Shown: positions 17,135-25,434 of the stretch, piece by piece | How positions within the stretch are numbered: the stretch's first letter is position 1 | Layout: each line of letters begins with the position of its first letter | From: Cyclobacteriaceae bacterium | GTDB taxonomy: Bacteria > Bacteroidota > Bacteroidia > Cytophagales > Cyclobacteriaceae | Length of the DNA stretch: 64,000 nucleotides | Assembly: GCA_019638255.1 (NCBI GenBank) | Contig: JAHBUD010000001.1 | Span: 1,178,001-1,242,000 of the forward strand | Reading direction: 5' to 3' | Made by a program: the position numbers and the translations under genes | The notes under the pieces: model-generated | Databases searched by the model: none | Told to the model about the DNA's origin: nothing | Seen by the model: only the letters and a program-made list of their open reading frames with translations

Positions 17135-17171
17135 AGCTTCTTTTTAAGCCAAAAACCCTATTTTTAATACC

Positions 17172-18098
17172 ATGGCTGTAAAGAAAAAGCTCAAGAAACC
17201 CGAATCAATCATTCCTCAGGCGAAACTTCTCCGCCTTTTTCAGATCATATCGTTGCTCAAGACGGGGAGATGGTCAATAAAGGGCATCGCTCAGAGATTT
17301 GATGCAAGTGACCGGACCATCTACAGATACATCAAATTGTTAGAGACTGTTGACTTTCCGGTGGAAAAGGGGTTTGATAATCTATATTTTATTCAATCAT
17401 CGGAGGACGAACCTACTAAATCTGCATTCACGATAGAAGAGATGAAGCTCATTAAAAAGCTTATCCAAACTGAAGTTGAGAATAATCCACTGAAGGGACT
17501 TCTCCTTAAAAAGCTCTCATTAAATTCGGAAATGGATCAAGTCCCTCGGATAATTGTGAAAGCAAGACTTGGAAAATTGGTTGATCAACTTGCTCAGTGT
17601 ATTCGGAACAAGAAGCAAGCCGTCCTTAAAGACTATCATTCAGCTAATAGCAATGAGATCAAGGATCGGTTAATTGAACCCATTGAGTTTGGAGACAATT
17701 ATCAAACAATAATGGCACTTGATACTAAGGACAAGGAATGTAAACAATTCAAGCTTGACCGAATAGGTGACGTAATAGAAATGAATAAGGAATACAAATT
17801 TGAACAATTGCATAAACGGAGTACTGCAGATATTTTTGGTATGACTGGAAAAACTTCTATCTGGATTACCCTGCAGCTAAAAATGCGGGCCTATCTACTT
17901 CTACGAGAAGATCATCCCTTATCGATCCCTTACTTTGAAAAAGGCGAAGACGGCCAGTATCTGTTTCATGGGCCTGTTAACAACTTCGATGGCATTGCTC
18001 GATTTGTACTTGGCTTATTAGATGAGGTGAAAGTTATTCAGCCGACTGAATTCAAGAATTATATTAAGGCAAAGATTGACTCAAAGACAATTGTCTAA
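17172..18098 (+). CDS. WYL-domain transcriptional regulator
   Basis: 308 residues. An N-terminal winged helix (about 16-75: AKLLRLFQIISLLKTGRWSI, then DRTIYRYIKLLE) is followed by a WYL-type domain (about 145-215; YQTIMALDTKDKECKQFKLDRIG replaces the W-Y-L triad but keeps the fold signature) and a WCX-like C-terminus. Regulators of this plan (CapW/BrxR type) repress defence operons and are released by a ligand. Three copies of one palindrome at the promoters of this cluster are likely its binding sites, including autoregulation. Confidence 0.8.
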   Translation: MAVKKKLKKPESIIPQAKLLRLFQIISLLKTGRWSIKGIAQRFDASDRTIYRYIKLLETVDFPVEKGFDNLYFIQSSEDEPTKSAFTIEEMKLIKKLIQTEVENNPLKGLLLKKLSLNSEMDQVPRIIVKARLGKLVDQLAQCIRNKKQAVLKDYHSANSNEIKDRLIEPIEFGDNYQTIMALDTKDKECKQFKLDRIGDVIEMNKEYKFEQLHKRSTADIFGMTGKTSIWITLQLKMRAYLLLREDHPLSIPYFEKGEDGQYLFHGPVNNFDGIARFVLGLLDEVKVIQPTEFKNYIKAKIDSKTIV

Positions 18099-18130
18099 CA
18101 AACTTTTCAAAGTCTACCGAAGGATAATCA

Positions 18131-19390
18131 CTAGTCTTTGGACAACGTATTCCATGCTTGATCTACTTCCTGCTTTAGCCGCGCTTTAGTAGTGTTAATA
18201 TAGAGATTAAAAGATTTAACATCCTTATGTGTACTAAGCTTCATTACAGTGCTTGGTAACATCCCACGTTCCAAGGATTGAGTGATGAATGTCCTCCTGG
18301 CCATATGGGTTGTAAGGAGTTCATAGAGAGGTTTCTTGTGAACCTCCTTTACGCCCGCTTTATAGGTGATCACTTCGTGCTCTTCATCCAATTCCGCGAG
18401 CCTGCCCAGCACCTTCAGATAGTCATTCATCCTTTGGTTGGACATTCTTGGTAGCTTGTCAGGATAACGATTCAGAATAGTTCTTGAATAGTCATTCAAA
18501 GGAATGATCGCGGTGTCGTTGGTTTTCTTAGTATTGATGATGATGTGATCGTCTTTGATGTTCGCTCTCTCCAATCGAACAGCATCGGAATACCGAAGTC
18601 CAGTCGAACAACACAAGCAAAACATGTCTCGAACTATCTGCAGCCTTGCGTCCAAGGAAAGATCAAGCAGAAATAGCTTATCCAACTGCTCGTGAGTGAG
18701 GGTGAAGATTTGAGTAGGATTTTTAGGCTTTGTAAATTCTTTGTAGGCCATATTTACTGGTATTTTTTGATTGGTGAAACACCAATTAGTATAGGCTTTG
18801 ATGGATTTTATTTGCCCTCCTACGGTGCTTGGTGAGCAGCTTCTTACGGAATAGAGGTAGTAAAGATAGCTCTCATAAAAAGACTGGTCAATATTTTGAA
18901 AGGTTAGTCGGACTTTATTTACCTTCTCGAAATGGTACAATCGGCTTTTTGCCGCCCTATATTGCCGTACTGTGCCCGAACTTATTTTTGTGATGTTGAC
19001 CTGGAATTCAACGAATTTATCCCAATAATCGAGAAAATATGGTGACATCTTAACAGCAAACACACCCTTGCTGTGCTTTTTGTTAAAGGCCTCCTTGATG
19101 TTCTCGATGGTGGGCTCCACATCGGTGAGCTGTAGGTTGATCCGAAGATCATCGATTGTTCTCTTTTTCTTCTCGATTAATGCATTGATATTCGTGTATC
19201 CACGCATCGACTTTTTTACAAAACCGATGTCGTCCCAATGGTCGGGATTAATCATCTGACCTACCGCGAAAAGTATAGAACGCTGGTTGTGGGTGTACCT
19301 AATGTAAATGGGTGTAGCCCCCATTTCGTTGACCCTGTTTCTTCGTATGACTGCTTTGGTTGTTGCCATTTTCTGCATGAGATTCCCCAT
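18131..19390 (-). CDS. tyrosine recombinase/integrase of island 1
   Basis: 419 residues. An Arm-DNA-binding N-terminus typical of Bacteroidota integrases (KAVIRRNRVNEMGATPIYIR) and a SAM-like core-binding domain (FLDYWDKFVEFQ) precede the catalytic domain with GLRYSDAVRL (R), HMARRTFITQ (H-x-x-R), STHKD and the tyrosine in SFNLYINTT. The start lies about 210 bp from the att-like core at 19600, as expected of an integrase at the end of its element. It is distinct in sequence from the island 2 integrase. Confidence 0.9.
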   Translation of the reverse strand: MGNLMQKMATTKAVIRRNRVNEMGATPIYIRYTHNQRSILFAVGQMINPDHWDDIGFVKKSMRGYTNINALIEKKKRTIDDLRINLQLTDVEPTIENIKEAFNKKHSKGVFAVKMSPYFLDYWDKFVEFQVNITKISSGTVRQYRAAKSRLYHFEKVNKVRLTFQNIDQSFYESYLYYLYSVRSCSPSTVGGQIKSIKAYTNWCFTNQKIPVNMAYKEFTKPKNPTQIFTLTHEQLDKLFLLDLSLDARLQIVRDMFCLCCSTGLRYSDAVRLERANIKDDHIIINTKKTNDTAIIPLNDYSRTILNRYPDKLPRMSNQRMNDYLKVLGRLAELDEEHEVITYKAGVKEVHKKPLYELLTTHMARRTFITQSLERGMLPSTVMKLSTHKDVKSFNLYINTTKARLKQEVDQAWNTLSKD

Positions 19391-19599
19391 TGATCTCTAC
19401 TTGCAGTCAAAAATATTTTACCCTCCTGGATGGCAGGGAGTATTTAATTCGACCTTGACATGGTCAAGCAAGAGGTCAAGTGAGAACCGATAAACTTGGT
19501 TAAAAACTGTTATTGGTGTTCTGAACACTTCGCCTGTATTGGGCTAAGAAATTATTGTAGGGTAAATACGAGGTAAGTATCTGAAAATCAGTGACAAAC

Positions 19600-19612
19600 C
19601 CAGCGGGATCAC
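19600..19612 (+). repeat. att-like core, left end of island 2 / right end of island 1
   Basis: CCAGCGGGATCAC, identical to 44897-44909, continuing into AAA in both. A terminator hairpin follows 6 bp later, as at the other copy. Direct orientation, 25.3 kb apart. Confidence 0.6.
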
Positions 19613-19618
19613 AAACAT

Positions 19619-19648
19619 GGCCTCAGAGATATTCTCTGGGGCCTTTTT
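19619..19648 (+). terminator. terminator next to left att core
   Basis: An 11-bp stem GGCCTCAGAGA/TCTCTGGGGCC (one wobble), TAT loop, then TTTTT. The placement right after the att core suggests the att site is the 3' end of a transcribed host sequence. Confidence 0.75.
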
Positions 19649-19655
19649 GCTTTTT

Positions 19656-19682
19656 GAACTCACGGGAGAACTCAGGGGAAAT
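19656..19682 (+). repeat. subterminal direct repeat, left end of island 2
   Basis: Two imperfect 12-bp units GAACTCACGGGA and GAACTCAGGGGA in tandem, matched at 44768-44794 with two differences. Probable integrase arm-binding site. The rest of 19683-19896 holds only small hairpins (for example at 19751-19768) and a probable terminator stem for the lipoprotein gene at about 19826-19855. Confidence 0.5.
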
Positions 19683-19896
19683 TGAGGTAGGAACAGGTAT
19701 TATCTGGAAGCTATAGGGGTACCTTTGATCCCAAGAACTTGGAATATTGCTTTATGCAATATTTATCAGGGGTAGTAAAAAACTATTGTGAGAGAAATTT
19801 TCAAAAAGGACCAATAATGAAATAAGGGTGAGAACTTGAGTCCCCACCCTCGGAACGGGTTCTGGTTATTTCTTGCTAATCAACCCAATCTGGTCT

Positions 19897-20700
19897 CTAT
19901 TTCCACATAAAGGTCAGGGTGTTGTCATTGGTCTTAATACTGGAAATGTTTCCATCACTATCATACTGATATTGGAAAGTATCATTGTAATCAGGTGTAT
20001 CTTTCACCCCGTAAGTATTGACAATTGATGTTACTTCTTTTAATGAAAGAAAATATGGGTAGTAAAATTGATTATGAAATTCGTTCTCAAACAATACAGC
20101 CGGAATTTCAGCAGGTAACTTTGTCCACCAAGCATCAATGGTGTTGTTAAAGTTAATCTCAATAACCTCACTGTTGGTGGAATAACCGAGTGTGATTTTA
20201 TTAGTTGTTTCTGTCCAAGTTGCATCGCCCCATTCACTTTCATCACCCATTTTGTAATGGAGTCCTTCGATGATGCTTGGAATCGATTCACCGGGTGCAC
20301 TATTGTAACTAACTAGTAATAGTTTTCCACCATCGCCCTCATCATCAAAAACTATCTTATAGACAACGGTCTTAGGATTGCCGTTTACCAGTACATCAAG
20401 ATAATAGAAAGTACTAATGATAAGATCATTGTCGCCACGGTCAGCCGTCACCGTCAACTCGTGTTTGTCACTTGACCAATCAAATGTATAGGTGATAATA
20501 TCTGTATTTAGATCATCAGAATAGAAGGCCTGAATTTCTTCTACTTCGCCATTTGAACCATACGTTATTGTGTACTTACCACCCTCTTGGATGACTATCG
20601 AAGTCAAACGCTTAGCAACTAGCTTAGGGTCTTCTGAACAGGACGTAACAAATGCTGCAATGAATAGTATTGCAATAATATTTCTTAATTGATTCTTCAT
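19897..20700 (-). CDS. lipoprotein, module copy 2
   Basis: 267 residues with a type II signal peptide ending FVTSC (Cys21). From the KRLTSIVIQEGGKYTITYG stretch to the end it is almost the same as the copy at 4172-4969, with only scattered, mostly conservative changes and near-identical DNA, while the signal peptide and upstream DNA have diverged. This pattern suggests recent duplication or gene conversion restricted to the mature domain. It is the last gene of module copy 2. Function unknown. Confidence 0.75.
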   Translation of the reverse strand: MKNQLRNIIAILFIAAFVTSCSEDPKLVAKRLTSIVIQEGGKYTITYGSNGEVEEIQAFYSDDLNTDIITYTFDWSSDKHELTVTADRGDNDLIISTFYYLDVLVNGNPKTVVYKIVFDDEGDGGKLLLVSYNSAPGESIPSIIEGLHYKMGDESEWGDATWTETTNKITLGYSTNSEVIEINFNNTIDAWWTKLPAEIPAVLFENEFHNQFYYPYFLSLKEVTSIVNTYGVKDTPDYNDTFQYQYDSDGNISSIKTNDNTLTFMWK

Positions 20701-20718
20701 GGTTATAGATTTTAATAG

Positions 20719-20922
20719 TTAGTAACCTGCGGCCATTCCAACCAAGCCAATGATGAAGAACATCACAACACCCCAGAGTATAAGGTAGATCCAACCTTTG
20801 AAGGTGGTACGAGGTGACTGTAGCTTGAATATCGACAGTATGGTTTCTTCGGAATGTTTGTTTCCGATGATCAAGGCACCAATGGCCCAGATGCCAAAGA
20901 GTATAAGAAGTAGTATTTGCAT
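20719..20922 (-). CDS. 67-residue membrane protein, copy 2
   Basis: Two transmembrane helices with the conserved loop GNKHSEETILSIFKLQSPRTT, nearly identical to 3008-3211. Here it directly precedes the lipoprotein gene (18 bp gap), whereas in copy 1 gene C lies between them. Function unknown. Confidence 0.7.
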   Translation of the reverse strand: MQILLLILFGIWAIGALIIGNKHSEETILSIFKLQSPRTTFKGWIYLILWGVVMFFIIGLVGMAAGY

Positions 20923-20957
20923 AGTATTTGTTTTTTATGTTTGAATCCTTCCTAACC

Positions 20958-20971
20958 GGGGACGGGTGCCA
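20958..20971 (+). repeat. GGGGACGGGTGCCA repeat (1)
   Basis: A 14-bp repeat just outside the 3' end of gene C copy 2. The same 14 bp recur at 21778-21791, just outside its 5' end. Confidence 0.6.
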
Positions 20972-20975
20972 ACCC

Positions 20976-21770
20976 CTATAAAGCAAGAAAACCACTCGAT
21001 GTGAGTGGTTTCCCTTGAATTATGAATTTATCCCGGTGCTTTAAATGCCCATAGTCTCTGAAGTAATCCTCTATCAATTTTCGCTTCACAACATAGGACT
21101 CCTGATCATTAAATATCAATACCATACCCGCCTGAATCCTTGCATATCCAATAAACAATACCCACTCTCCAAAGCTCTTTTGTAAATCCTCTAACCTTTG
21201 TTCAACGGTGTAGTTGGAATTGCCCAAGTGCTGGAAGTATGCAATGAAATCTTCTGACCTCAGGCCGTTCTTTAGCTGAATCAATTCTTGCCTTCTTACG
21301 TACATGTTTTTGTTTGACCGAAATCTTCTTGTGATACCTACGTCTGATCCAACATCCGGATCAATGTAGACCAGCGTATTGTTCACAAGGCTTTTGTAGT
21401 GGCGAACCGCTTGATTGAAATATTCCTTACGATTGGATTCCTCAAAATACGTCATTTCACCCTCACATTCTGGGCCATCTGGTTTCAACATAGAAAGGTG
21501 AACACCACGGCTAACGAAATAAGACTTTATCAAACTAATGTCAGAGTACTCCTTTTCAAACTCTGTCCGAAGCATTTGAAAAAGCATTTTATTCTTCACA
21601 CCTACCTCGTAAGTGACATATTTGGAATTCCTCTCTTTCGGTAGTGGCGAAGTAATCATCGGAATATAGAATAGACTCAACCCATCTGATTTTGTCAGAA
21701 TGTGTGTGAGGATATCGTACTTGAACAAATCCAATGAGTTACCGAAATACTTACTGTTCAATAGTTCCAA
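20976..21770 (-). CDS. module protein C, copy 2 (possible RlmJ-like fold)
   Basis: 264 residues, paralogue of 3414-4136. KYFGNSLDLFKYDILTHI near the N-terminus and TLVYIDPDVGSDVGITRRFR in the middle again recall the GN-x-ADxLKH and DPP elements of RlmJ-type methyltransferases, with DPDVG in place of DPPY. The last 12 residues (GKPLTSSGFLAL) have no counterpart in copy 1 and are encoded by a hairpin (20989-21011, AAACCACTC/GAGTGGTTT) that looks like the gene's former terminator, so the original stop was probably lost. Confidence 0.65.
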   Translation of the reverse strand: MELLNSKYFGNSLDLFKYDILTHILTKSDGLSLFYIPMITSPLPKERNSKYVTYEVGVKNKMLFQMLRTEFEKEYSDISLIKSYFVSRGVHLSMLKPDGPECEGEMTYFEESNRKEYFNQAVRHYKSLVNNTLVYIDPDVGSDVGITRRFRSNKNMYVRRQELIQLKNGLRSEDFIAYFQHLGNSNYTVEQRLEDLQKSFGEWVLFIGYARIQAGMVLIFNDQESYVVKRKLIEDYFRDYGHLKHRDKFIIQGKPLTSSGFLAL

Positions 21771-21777
21771 TTATTAA

Positions 21778-21791
21778 GGGGACGGGTGCCA
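21778..21791 (+). repeat. GGGGACGGGTGCCA repeat (2)
   Basis: Identical to 20958-20971, 820 bp apart. The pair brackets gene C copy 2 exactly. Confidence 0.6.
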
Positions 21792-21807
21792 CCGGCTATA
21801 AACTATA

Positions 21808-21840
21808 AAAGCTTTCCCCGCCCATTGCGGAGAAAGCTTT
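21808..21840 (-). terminator. terminator between B and C, copy 2
   Basis: AAAGCTTTCTCCGC pairs with GGGGAAAGCTTT on the minus strand, followed by a TTTATAG run. Related in sequence to the terminator at 3322-3357 of copy 1. Confidence 0.6.
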
Positions 21841-21904
21841 GACACAAAAAAAGCCATTCAAAAAATGACTTGGAAGTGTTCGGAGCTAACCAAGAAAAGA
21901 TTTC

Positions 21905-21918
21905 TGGCACCCGTCCCC
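21905..21918 (-). repeat. GGGGACGGGTGCCA repeat (3), inverted
   Basis: The reverse complement of the same 14 bp (TGGCACCCGTCCCC), 114 bp from copy 2 of the repeat. A sequence ending CACACAAGTATCC follows at 21950-21962 and recurs at 23649-23661, bracketing genes A and B of this module copy. Confidence 0.55.
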
Positions 21919-22017
21919 CTCTACAAAAAAAATTATCGGATAAATTTCACACAAGTATCCCTCTTAGACAAAATTATAGGGATGGGGAATTTCCCCCTTC
22001 TGAATAGATTTCTGAAA

Positions 22018-22719
22018 CTACACTACAGCCTCGAACACAGAATCCCTTTCACCCTTCTTCGGATTCATTTCGCAGTTAGTGCGATGGCTGCTCAGATGAT
22101 AAACGCTCTTGAATATTTGCTTGCAGAAGCTACATGTCACCTTGTCCATTTCATTCTTCTTGAATACTTCCAGCTCAGCAACATAATCAACCAATCTTTC
22201 CACATCAGCGTTAGCTTTTTCCAACCTTAGGTAAGTTGCTCCAAGCTCGTTGTCCTTAGCCACAACTTGTGATTCTAATTCTGATATCCTCTCTTCAAAA
22301 TTACGTTGCTTCTGCAGGCGACTCCACTTTGCATAGAATAGCTCGGTGTAGATGAAGTTGATGGTTGCAACTAAAATTCCGATGAACCATCTTTTGAACA
22401 GTTCAATTATGGGCTGATTGAATTCAAACGCTTGGATGAAGAACAGAACTATTATCCCCGAGGCTATAGCTGCAATGACAGGAATTCTGCGATTCAAGAA
22501 TTGTGTATTGCAGGTAGTTATTAATAATGTGAATTCCCATCCCAACGCTAGCATCCAACTTGCTACATACCTCTCCCAACCGGTGATGGTTGAAGGCAGT
22601 ACTTCAAAGAACAATGTATGGGTAAACATTAGCAACCCTAACAATGTCAGGATCAAAACGAAAATAACGGCTGCCATGCTGGTGATAGCAAATCCGATTT
22701 GTTCAAAAAATTTAGTCAT
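22018..22719 (-). CDS. module protein B, copy 2: four-TM, coiled-coil, C2HC zinc-finger protein
   Basis: 233 residues with the same plan as 1851-2555: four hydrophobic helices in the first ~125 residues, a coiled coil, and the finger CSFCKQIFKSVYHLSSH followed by RTNC. The segment VERLVDYVAELEVFKK and the C-terminal 40 residues are nearly invariant between copies, whereas the membrane domain has diverged. This points to a conserved partner for the cytosolic tail. It begins 4 bp after gene A. Confidence 0.75.
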   Translation of the reverse strand: MTKFFEQIGFAITSMAAVIFVLILTLLGLLMFTHTLFFEVLPSTITGWERYVASWMLALGWEFTLLITTCNTQFLNRRIPVIAAIASGIIVLFFIQAFEFNQPIIELFKRWFIGILVATINFIYTELFYAKWSRLQKQRNFEERISELESQVVAKDNELGATYLRLEKANADVERLVDYVAELEVFKKNEMDKVTCSFCKQIFKSVYHLSSHRTNCEMNPKKGERDSVFEAVV

Positions 22720-22723
22720 GATT

Positions 22724-23434
22724 TTATTTGATTAGTTGATTAATAACTTGAATGATCTCTCTGGATATGTCAGTCTGGACTATGTTGTCTTCCTCGACTG
22801 GTGTGTATGAATAGAGACGGAAACCCTTCTCGGATAGCATAACACGGAGGCATTCGTAGACCAACCCCCGGTTTTCCTTAGTCATAGTAGTGGGTAGATT
22901 AATATGGTTCAGGTAGATGTCGTTCTGTTGGTTCCAATGATCAATGACTGCCAGAAGATGTAGACATGATAGTCTCCTAACCTTTATATAGAATATTGTG
23001 CGACCCCTTTCGGCTGACAAATAACAGTCGTATCCACCCCTTATTGTCAAAAGATACTTCTTGAGGGTATAGTCATACTGTCTGAACCGACCCCTGTCTG
23101 GAATTGATTTGGAGTACCTGTTGGTAAGAACTAACCGCATATAGAGCAGTTCGAGTTTGTCTTGTGTGGCGCTCAATAGGGATTCGGCAATCACCAGTTT
23201 GAAGCGATCCACCGGGATAGTAAATAATTCTTCCTCGGTAGTCTTATCCCGGTACATGACTTTATCATCATCCCGGAAGCAGTATAGGTTTAGTATTACC
23301 TCATGTGGAGAGGTGTAGTAAATTACCTGATCGAATTTCCGACTGGTTCGATAGGTAATCTGGTATAGGTAAGGTACCGGGGAAATAAAAAGAGGATGGT
23401 GAAATCCATCCTCTGGCAGTAGTCCAGAACTCAT
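22724..23434 (-). CDS. module protein A, copy 2
   Basis: 236 residues, paralogue of 1144-1848 along the full length, with the same blocks (HPLFISP, RKFDQV, SPHEVI, LLAVIDHWN, HINLPTTM, ENRGLVYECLRV, VINQLIK). First gene of module copy 2 and tightly coupled to B. Function unknown. Confidence 0.75.
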   Translation of the reverse strand: MSSGLLPEDGFHHPLFISPVPYLYQITYRTSRKFDQVIYYTSPHEVILNLYCFRDDDKVMYRDKTTEEELFTIPVDRFKLVIAESLLSATQDKLELLYMRLVLTNRYSKSIPDRGRFRQYDYTLKKYLLTIRGGYDCYLSAERGRTIFYIKVRRLSCLHLLAVIDHWNQQNDIYLNHINLPTTMTKENRGLVYECLRVMLSEKGFRLYSYTPVEEDNIVQTDISREIIQVINQLIK

Positions 23435-23688
23435 GTGTATCGATTAAAGTATCATAGGGAATTTGGATCATGAAGGAATATATTTCCGAGGCCCAGGAAG
23501 GTATCTTTCTTGCATCCGGAGTGTTTCGGAAGTATTTCAGGCCCCATTCGAGTCCACGTGAAACTGAAGCCCAAGGAGATGGTACTCCTTAGAGAGAGTA
23601 CAAAAGGGATAAATTTCATCCTGCAAAAAAATTTATCCGGAAATTGTCACACAAGTATCCATAAATTGTGGGGGCCAAATTTCTTGTG
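23435..23688. other. non-coding leader upstream of module copy 2
   Basis: No gene visible. The reverse complement resembles about 930-1143 in front of module copy 1, sharing a GCAGGATGAAATTTATCCC-like block and a CTCGAAT-GGGCC block. At 23626-23661 an A-run, a TATCCGGA-like core and CACACAAGTATCC resemble 21927-21962 on the other side of genes A and B. Confidence 0.5.
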
Positions 23689-24453
23689 ATGAAAATAGAA
23701 TCTCGATTTGAAAATTGTAGTTATTCCGCTCCTTACCTAGTCAATGAATCTGGTGATGGTAAGGTAGAATTGGAAATTGAGTTGGAAACGATTGTAAGTC
23801 TACAATCTCCAAAAGCACAGAAGGACACCCTAACAAATAGTATCAGACAAGAACTTTCGAAATACGAATGGCTGATTTCTGGGCTTGTTTCGATAGAGCT
23901 TCACTGGTATTTGTCTCATCAAGATAGACACGAGACAGACAAAGGTTCTGATCTGGATAACATGACAAAGCCCATAATTGATGCCTTGGTTGGCGAGACA
24001 GGGCTGCTAGTTGATGACAGTCAGATTAAGTCCCTGTATGTAGATTGGATATCAAAAAATCAGAGTAAGAGGACGTCTCTTCTTGTGATTTGGATAAACT
24101 TCATAAACGACTTCTCTCTTAACAAGAGACAGCTATTCTTTGTGCAGTATCACAAGGCTATATGCTCCATGTTTGATGTGGACTTAAATGATCTCAAGAA
24201 TCTGATCGCTGTCAAGTTAATTATTTGGACAAAGATCAAATCACGGAGACTTAGTGGGGCATTTTTTGGTACAGATCAATTTTATTTGACTTATTCAACG
24301 TTTGATTTTCATCGAACCCGTCTTCAAAATTTCAGCAAAACAAAAATCTTTACAATTTTTCAATTCAATCAAATCTGTAAAGATAAGGGACTTACATTCA
24401 AGAAATTGTTGATTGAGATGAGAAAAATGAAACTGAAGGATAACTCCCCCTGA
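23689..24453 (+). CDS. RusA-like Holliday junction resolvase domain protein
   Basis: The start is placed at ATG 23689 (MKIESRF), about 254 residues. The first ~130 residues match RusA: a beta-rich start, DKGSDLDNMTKPIIDALVGE and LLVDDSQIKSLYV, containing the D-x-D/N-x-x-K and DD metal-binding residues of the family. RusA enzymes cut branched DNA and are common in phages and islands. The extra ~110 residues at the C-terminus, basic and with FKKLLIEMRKMK, are not part of classic RusA (about 120 residues) and are unassigned. Confidence 0.8.
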   Translation: MKIESRFENCSYSAPYLVNESGDGKVELEIELETIVSLQSPKAQKDTLTNSIRQELSKYEWLISGLVSIELHWYLSHQDRHETDKGSDLDNMTKPIIDALVGETGLLVDDSQIKSLYVDWISKNQSKRTSLLVIWINFINDFSLNKRQLFFVQYHKAICSMFDVDLNDLKNLIAVKLIIWTKIKSRRLSGAFFGTDQFYLTYSTFDFHRTRLQNFSKTKIFTIFQFNQICKDKGLTFKKLLIEMRKMKLKDNSP

Positions 24454-24459
24454 TTTCAT

Positions 24460-25434
24460 TTAGGCTTGTTGATGCTCTTCAGTGCTTAAAATTCTGTCGA
24501 CCAAAGACAGGTAATAGTTTTCATTCAACCCATGCTTTGTAAGCTCCCGATCTAAGGCTTTTGAGAGCGAAGTAAAGTCTCTGGCAAGCGCGTTCCTTTT
24601 CAGCGAGATCGAGTATTTGTCCCTTGATTTCAAGTAGTTCAAGAGTTCCATTGGAAAATTTTGCAACTCTTTCAATATCCCCTGTTCTAATTGCAGAAGT
24701 GAATCCGTCTCTTCTGGTAACAATTCTTCTTTCAGTCTCTGCTCGAAGTCGGTCAAATCTTGTTGAAGTTTCTTTTCGTATTCCTCTAAATCGTTCTGGA
24801 AGTTCTTCAAGGTTTTGTAGTAGCTTCGTGATGCTTCCTTCCTCCTCTTCCTTGTCATTTCTAAGTCGTTCGATAGAGGGGTCTTGATCGAGTGAACTCT
24901 CTTCTGATAATCCAATTCGCTTTTTTCTAACAGCATTAATTCTTTCCTTTCCTCTTCCAATATCTGACTCAACTCTTCCTTTTTCGACTTCAAAATGGAG
25001 TTCCTCTCTTCTTTCCGAATCTGATTTGTTTCTCGTCCACCCTCTGTTTTCCAACTCTCTAGCTTCTGCAATAAGGCTATGTTGTTCAATCTCTCGTTTT
25101 CTAAATTCGTCTTCTTGTTGACCAAGTTCTTTCGCCTGAGACTCATATTGTTCTCGTATTTCTCTCTCAATGTCTTCTTTTCTACTTCCAAATCTGATTC
25201 GATTGCTTTGGAGATCATCATTAATTCTTGAGATTTCATTTCTAATTCTTTGTTCAATTGAAGTGTATGATTTTGCTCCCAGGCATTTCTTAATTGAGCG
25301 TATAAGGCCGTTAATTTGGTTTGCCCAGCATGTGACGTTTTCTTCATATAGTCCTCTCTGCACTCCATCAAAGTCATGTACATCTTCTGAATCTCCTCCG
25401 GATACTGAAATGTATTTTGTTCTCTCTCTTTCAT
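24460..25434 (-). CDS. coiled-coil reading frame overlapping the CoiA-like gene
   Basis: 324 residues in a different frame from 24521-26095 on the same strand, with about 910 bp of overlap. Leu/Lys/Glu-rich heptads run through much of it (KKEELSQILEEERKELMLLE), then a more globular end (NENYYLSLVDRILSTEEHQQA). It is possible that the C-terminal domain of the CoiA-like protein truly lies in this frame and a one-base shift (mutation, sequencing error or programmed slip) separates the two. Its stop lies only 6 bp from the RusA stop, a normal convergent arrangement. One of the two frames may be an artefact. Confidence 0.4.
   Translation of the reverse strand: MKEREQNTFQYPEEIQKMYMTLMECREDYMKKTSHAGQTKLTALYAQLRNAWEQNHTLQLNKELEMKSQELMMISKAIESDLEVEKKTLREKYENNMSLRRKNLVNKKTNLENERLNNIALLQKLESWKTEGGRETNQIRKEERNSILKSKKEELSQILEEERKELMLLEKSELDYQKRVHSIKTPLSNDLEMTRKRRKEASRSYYKTLKNFQNDLEEYEKKLQQDLTDFEQRLKEELLPEETDSLLQLEQGILKELQNFPMELLNYLKSRDKYSISLKRNALARDFTSLSKALDRELTKHGLNENYYLSLVDRILSTEEHQQA

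Noticed and set aside
20624..20995. 123-residue minus-strand frame across the small membrane protein gene
   Set aside because: The out-of-frame overlap covers two conserved genes and has no homologue in module copy 1.
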